A model generated the notes under the pieces. It did not search any database. It saw only the letters and a list, made by a program, of their open reading frames with translations, and was not told the DNA's origin. A stretch of DNA of 8,036 nucleotides from positions 1-8,036 of the forward strand of contig CAXUFG010000234.1 of assembly GCA_964250265.1 (NCBI GenBank). The letters run 5' to 3'. This document shows positions 5,250 through 8,036 of the stretch, piece after piece (position 1 is the stretch's first letter; every line of letters starts with the position of its first letter). The translations under genes and the position numbers were made by a program. Source of the stretch: GCA-003244245 sp964250265. Its GTDB lineage: Bacteria > Actinomycetota > Actinomycetes > Mycobacteriales > Pseudonocardiaceae.

Positions 5250-6113
5250 ATGCCTGAACTGCCGGAAGTCGAGGCGCTGGCGCATCACCTGCGCGAGCAC
5301 GCCGTCGGCGCAACCGTGACCCGCGTCGACGTCGCTTCCCTCACGGTTCTCAAAACGGTACAACCAGCGGTGAGCGCACTGCATGGCTGCACGGTGACCG
5401 GGTCGGCCAGGCACGGCAAATTCCTCGCGATGTACACCGGCGGCCCCGCGCTGGTGATGCACCTGGCGCGCGCGGGATGGCTGCGCTGGTCGGACTCGCT
5501 GGCACCTGCTGCACCGCGCCCCGGCAAGGGGCCGATCGCGCTGCGGGTGCACCTGAGTGGGGGAGCAGGCTTTGATCTCACCGAGGCGGGCACGCAGAAG
5601 CGACTCGCGGTATACCTGGTCACCGCCGCCGCTGACGTCGCTGAACTGCCGGGTATCGCCCGGCTCGGTCCGGACGCCCTGGCGTTGTCCCGCGAGGAGC
5701 TCGGTGAGATGCTGCGCGGGCGGACCGAACGGCTCAAGACGGTGCTGACCGACCAGACGATGATCGCAGGGGTCGGCAACGCCTACTCCGACGAGGTGCT
5801 GCACGCCGCCCGGCTGTCGCCTTACGCCACTGCGGGGCGGCTGCCGGATGACGCGCTGGACCGGTTGCACGATGCCCTACGGCGCGTGCTGCTCGACGCG
5901 GTAGCCCGATCCGTCGGCCAGGACGCCGCCCGGCTCAAAGGTGAAAAGCGGGCCGGTCTGGCGGTGCACGCCCGCGCTGGGCTGCCGTGCCCGGTCTGCG
6001 GCGACACGGTCCGCGAGGTGTCCTTCGCAGACCGTGCTTTCCAGTACTGCCCGACCTGCCAGACCGGGGGGAAGCCGCTGGCCGATCGCAGGCTGTCCCG
6101 GCTGGTTCGCTGA
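5250..6113 (+). CDS. Fpg/Nei family DNA glycosylase (formamidopyrimidine-DNA glycosylase-like)
   Basis: 287 residues of a bifunctional base-excision repair enzyme that removes oxidised bases and nicks abasic sites. MPELPEVE supplies the catalytic N-terminal proline (P2 after Met removal) and E3. K57 in HGKFL matches the conserved catalytic lysine. The helix-two-turn-helix is at GVGNAYSDEVLHAARLSP (174-191). The zinc finger uses C247/C250 and C267/C270, with R262 five residues before C267, equivalent to the DNA-contacting Arg of Fpg. All key residues are present. Unlike E. coli Fpg, which ends at the finger, 17 residues follow (QTGGKPLADRRLSRLVR), as I recall for an actinobacterial branch of Fpg/Nei paralogs. 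Whether it prefers 8-oxoG or oxidised pyrimidines cannot be read from sequence, so I give no symbol. ATG 5250 has no clear ribosome binding site; a leaderless or coupled start is possible. A terminator-like hairpin follows the stop. Confidence 0.93.
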   Translation: MPELPEVEALAHHLREHAVGATVTRVDVASLTVLKTVQPAVSALHGCTVTGSARHGKFLAMYTGGPALVMHLARAGWLRWSDSLAPAAPRPGKGPIALRVHLSGGAGFDLTEAGTQKRLAVYLVTAAADVAELPGIARLGPDALALSREELGEMLRGRTERLKTVLTDQTMIAGVGNAYSDEVLHAARLSPYATAGRLPDDALDRLHDALRRVLLDAVARSVGQDAARLKGEKRAGLAVHARAGLPCPVCGDTVREVSFADRAFQYCPTCQTGGKPLADRRLSRLVR

Positions 6114-6130
6114 CAGCACAGTCGCTGACA

Positions 6131-6184
6131 CCGCAGCAGTGAGGCCATCGGGGTGAAGGTGAAGCGATTTCACTCTTGCTGCGG
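6131..6184 (+). terminator. Candidate terminator hairpin after the glycosylase gene
   Basis: CCGCAGCA (6131-6138) is perfectly complementary to TGCTGCGG (6177-6184). GTGA (6139-6142) can add four pairs with TCAC (6170-6173), leaving a 3-nt bulge. A smaller competing hairpin, GTGAA/TTCAC (6159-6173, loop GCGAT), lies inside. It begins 17 nt after the glycosylase stop, a fitting position for a terminator, though there is no T-tract. Confidence 0.4.
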
Positions 6185-6219
6185 TAGTGCGCCCGGCATC
6201 TGGAGAGTTCGCTACCGCT

Positions 6220-6741
6220 GTGTTCCGGACCGCACCTGCCCAGCGCCCCGACCCCTGCGCACCCGAACGCCGGCCACTCATCCGTCGGGCCCATGACGGG
6301 CCGACCCCCAGCGCTGACGTGTTCGCCGCCTCGTGGTGCCGCTCGGTGGGAACGACCTGGACGGTTGAGCTGCGGTCCGTGGACCGCGCAGCGCAGGGGT
6401 GCCCGGCGGAGTGGATCTGTTCTGGCGTACCGACTCAGCAACCAGCGCCGGAACGCCAGACCGCTGACCTGCTGCGCGAGCGCGGCCTGCTGCTGTTTCC
6501 GGTCGATCCGGTCGATCCCGTTGGTCCAGCCGAATCCCCGCCGCGGATCCGCAGCCGCCGGCTGATCGGCTACGTCACCCGTGACCCCGAGCTCATGCTG
6601 TTGGCGAAGATGCTCACTGACGTCGCGCAGGCGGAGCGCGATCACCCGATGGTCGTGGCCGCCCGGTGGGTTCAGCGCGGGTACACGGTCGACGCAGCGG
6701 CCCGCCGGATCGCCGCTGAGGTGAACTGGCCGAGGCGTTAG
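6220..6741 (+). CDS. Hypothetical cytoplasmic protein
   Basis: 173 residues from GTG 6220, chosen because GGAGAG (6202-6207) lies 12 nt upstream. GTG 6187 would give 184 residues but abuts the hairpin ending at 6184 and has no ribosome binding site. A start as late as GTG 6346 cannot be excluded, since the more ordered-looking part begins near TWTVELRSVDRA. No signal peptide or membrane helix. The first ~40 residues are Pro/Arg-rich and probably disordered. The middle reads CPAEWICSGVPTQQPAPERQTADLLRERGLLLFPV, followed by a small Asp/Pro repeat (PVDPVDPVGP). The end is helical (ARWVQRGYTVDAAARRIAAEVNW). I do not recognise a named family. Codon third positions are G/C-rich in this frame, and the opposite-strand frame looks like a shadow. 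It lies between the glycosylase terminator and the promoter of the LytS-type kinase, so it is probably transcribed alone. Confidence 0.6.
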   Translation: MFRTAPAQRPDPCAPERRPLIRRAHDGPTPSADVFAASWCRSVGTTWTVELRSVDRAAQGCPAEWICSGVPTQQPAPERQTADLLRERGLLLFPVDPVDPVGPAESPPRIRSRRLIGYVTRDPELMLLAKMLTDVAQAERDHPMVVAARWVQRGYTVDAAARRIAAEVNWPRR

Positions 6742-6784
6742 GTGCCCGGAGCCGGTCGTTGCCGTGACGAGCGGCGAGCCGCCG

Positions 6785-6813
6785 TTGTCAGCTGAAGTCC
6801 GGACCGCGACTAT
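6785..6813 (+). promoter_or_regulatory. Housekeeping-type promoter giving a leaderless mRNA for the LytS-type kinase
   Basis: TTGTCA (6785-6790, 5 of 6 to TTGACA), a 17-nt spacer, then GACTAT (6808-6813; A at position 2, AT at 5-6). A transcript starting 7 nt past the -10 would begin exactly at GTG 6820. The only ribosome-binding-like GGAG (6814-6817) is 2 nt from that GTG, too close to work, so leaderless translation is the simplest reading. Confidence 0.6.
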
Positions 6814-6819
6814 GGAGTC

Positions 6820-8036
6820 GTGACTCTGCTCGGCAACCCCGGGGTTATCGCGGCGCTCGCCTTGGTCATCGCTGCCGCCCTGGCTGCCGGGTTGCTGTAC
6901 TGGGTCCGTAGCCGGCGGGAGTTCGGCACCGACGCCGATCGCGCCATCTACAACGCGCTGCTCACTATGGCGCAGGCTTCACCGCCGCTGCGGGACGGAC
7001 TGTTGGCCTCTTCGGCGACCGCTGCGGCGCCGCACCTGCGGGCGTTGCTGAACTGCACGGCCGTCGCGTTGACCAACGATGAAAGCGTCATGCTGGCCTG
7101 GGACGGCGAGGCTCAGCATCATGCCGAATGGGTTAACGAGGCTGCCCTGGAGGCGCTGAGCACCGGTCGTCAGCAGGTTCGCAGCCAGCGTGAGATGGAC
7201 TGCGGGCGCGCCGACTGCCCGATCCGCGCGGTGATCGTCTCCCCGCTGGAGGTGGACGGCGGGGTGGTTGGGACCTTCGGAGTGGTCAGCGAGCGGCCCG
7301 CGGCCGCCAGTGTGATGCGGGCCACGGCTGAAGTGGCCCGTTACGTCTCCAGCCAGCTTGAACTCGCCGAGCTCGATGAGTCCCGATCTCGGCTGGCACA
7401 TGCCGAGGTGCGGGCGCTGCGCGCGCAGATCTCACCGCACTTCATTTACAACGCGCTCACCACGATCTCCTCCTGCGTGCGCACCGACCCGGAGGAGGCC
7501 CGTGAGCTGCTCATGGAGTTCGCCGAGTTCACCCGCTACTCCTTCCGCGCGACAGGCGAGTTCACCACGCTGGCCGAGGAACTCAACAACATCGACCGCT
7601 ACCTGATCCTGGAGAAGGCGCGGTTCGGCGACCGGTTGCAGGTGAAGCTGCAGATCGCGCCCGAGGTCCTGCCGGTGGTGTTGCCGTTCCTGGCGTTGCA
7701 GCCGCTGGTGGAAAACGCCGTCCGGCACGGGCTGGCGGGCAAGCCCGGCGGTGGCACGGTGTCGGTCGTCGCCGAGGACTCCGGTTCCGATTGCGTGATC
7801 AGCGTGGAGGACGACGGCATCGGGATGGACCCCGACCGGCTGCGCGATGAAATGACCGACTCGCACGTGACCGGTGCGCATGTCGGGCTGGGCAACGTGC
7901 ACGACCGGCTGCGCGGAGCCTTCGGTGACGAGTGCGGCCTGGTGGTCGAGACCGCACCGGGAGCGGGCACCAAGGTCAGCATGAAGGTGCCCAAGTTCAG
8001 CCGCGGCGTACGCGCCATCGCCCCCCCGACCCCAAC
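6820..8036 (+). CDS. LytS/YehU-type sensor histidine kinase (3' end cut by the window edge)
   Basis: 405 complete codons from GTG 6820; no stop is reached, but the ATPase domain is finished, so little is missing. An in-frame TGA at 6793-6795 leaves GTG 6820 as the first usable start. A single membrane helix (8-28) is followed by a GAF-like sensor (~40-175) with a cysteine pair in DCGRADCPIRAVIVSPLEVDG (C128, C133). A linker helix (~178-200) leads to the His_kinase domain: phospho-acceptor H207 in QISPHFIYNALTTI. The ATPase has N299 in LQPLVENAVRHGL, DDGIGM (331-336) and GLGNVHDRL (356-364). These are LytS/YehU hallmarks, distinct from the HisKA kinase at 2885. Such kinases normally pair with a LytTR-domain regulator encoded just downstream; in actinobacteria I recall this pair beside acetate/cation symporter genes, which cannot be checked here. 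All catalytic residues are present. Confidence 0.92.
   Translation, partial: MTLLGNPGVIAALALVIAAALAAGLLYWVRSRREFGTDADRAIYNALLTMAQASPPLRDGLLASSATAAAPHLRALLNCTAVALTNDESVMLAWDGEAQHHAEWVNEAALEALSTGRQQVRSQREMDCGRADCPIRAVIVSPLEVDGGVVGTFGVVSERPAAASVMRATAEVARYVSSQLELAELDESRSRLAHAEVRALRAQISPHFIYNALTTISSCVRTDPEEARELLMEFAEFTRYSFRATGEFTTLAEELNNIDRYLILEKARFGDRLQVKLQIAPEVLPVVLPFLALQPLVENAVRHGLAGKPGGGTVSVVAEDSGSDCVISVEDDGIGMDPDRLRDEMTDSHVTGAHVGLGNVHDRLRGAFGDECGLVVETAPGAGTKVSMKVPKFSRGVRAIAPPTP

Noticed and set aside
5935..6645. 236-codon minus-strand frame across the end of the glycosylase and the hypothetical gene
   Set aside because: It overlaps the catalytic zinc finger region of the glycosylase, has no ribosome binding site I can see, and shows no domain-like pattern.
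6771..6782. Small hairpin GCGG-CGAG-CCGC after the hypothetical gene
   Set aside because: Only four pairs and no T-tract; such stems are expected by chance in sequence this rich in GC.

Overview
The window is a high-GC, densely coded stretch (third codon positions mostly G/C, GTG/TTG starts used freely) of the kind found in actinomycetes. Several products have close counterparts there: an RNHCP zinc-ribbon protein, a DUF4142 envelope protein, an Fpg/Nei glycosylase with a tail after its zinc finger, and a LytS-type kinase. A Pseudonocardiales-like host is my best guess, but that is family memory, not a computed placement. No rRNA, tRNA, CRISPR array, insertion sequence or phage gene is visible.

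Left part (1-1337): the 3' end of a flavin/NAD(P)H oxidoreductase, probably of the ferric-reductase type, is followed 37 bp later by a divergent DUF4142 protein that starts at TTG and carries an extra C-terminal membrane segment. Centre (1479-4333): a tight four-gene unit encodes a secreted two-cysteine helical protein, a small lipoprotein (ATGA overlap), an OmpR-type response regulator and its HAMP histidine kinase (GTGA overlap). A perfect 7-bp inverted repeat lies just upstream of the first ribosome binding site. A perfect 12-bp GC-rich hairpin separates the two envelope genes from the two signalling genes. The likely reading is an envelope-sensing two-component system with two extracytoplasmic accessory proteins.

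Right part: the RNHCP gene converges on the kinase gene from the minus strand, and one short palindrome covers both stop codons. Across a 103-bp divergent spacer lie a small two-helix membrane protein and, 33 bp further, an Fpg/Nei DNA glycosylase that ends in a terminator-like hairpin. An unrecognised cytoplasmic protein follows. The window ends inside a LytS-type sensor kinase, which appears to be transcribed as a leaderless mRNA from a good -35/-10 promoter. Its partner, presumably a LytTR regulator, would lie beyond the window.

Nothing here is a proven new system. The most interesting candidates are the four-gene envelope signalling unit with its internal hairpin, the leaderless kinase promoter and the degenerate membrane-anchored DUF4142 protein.
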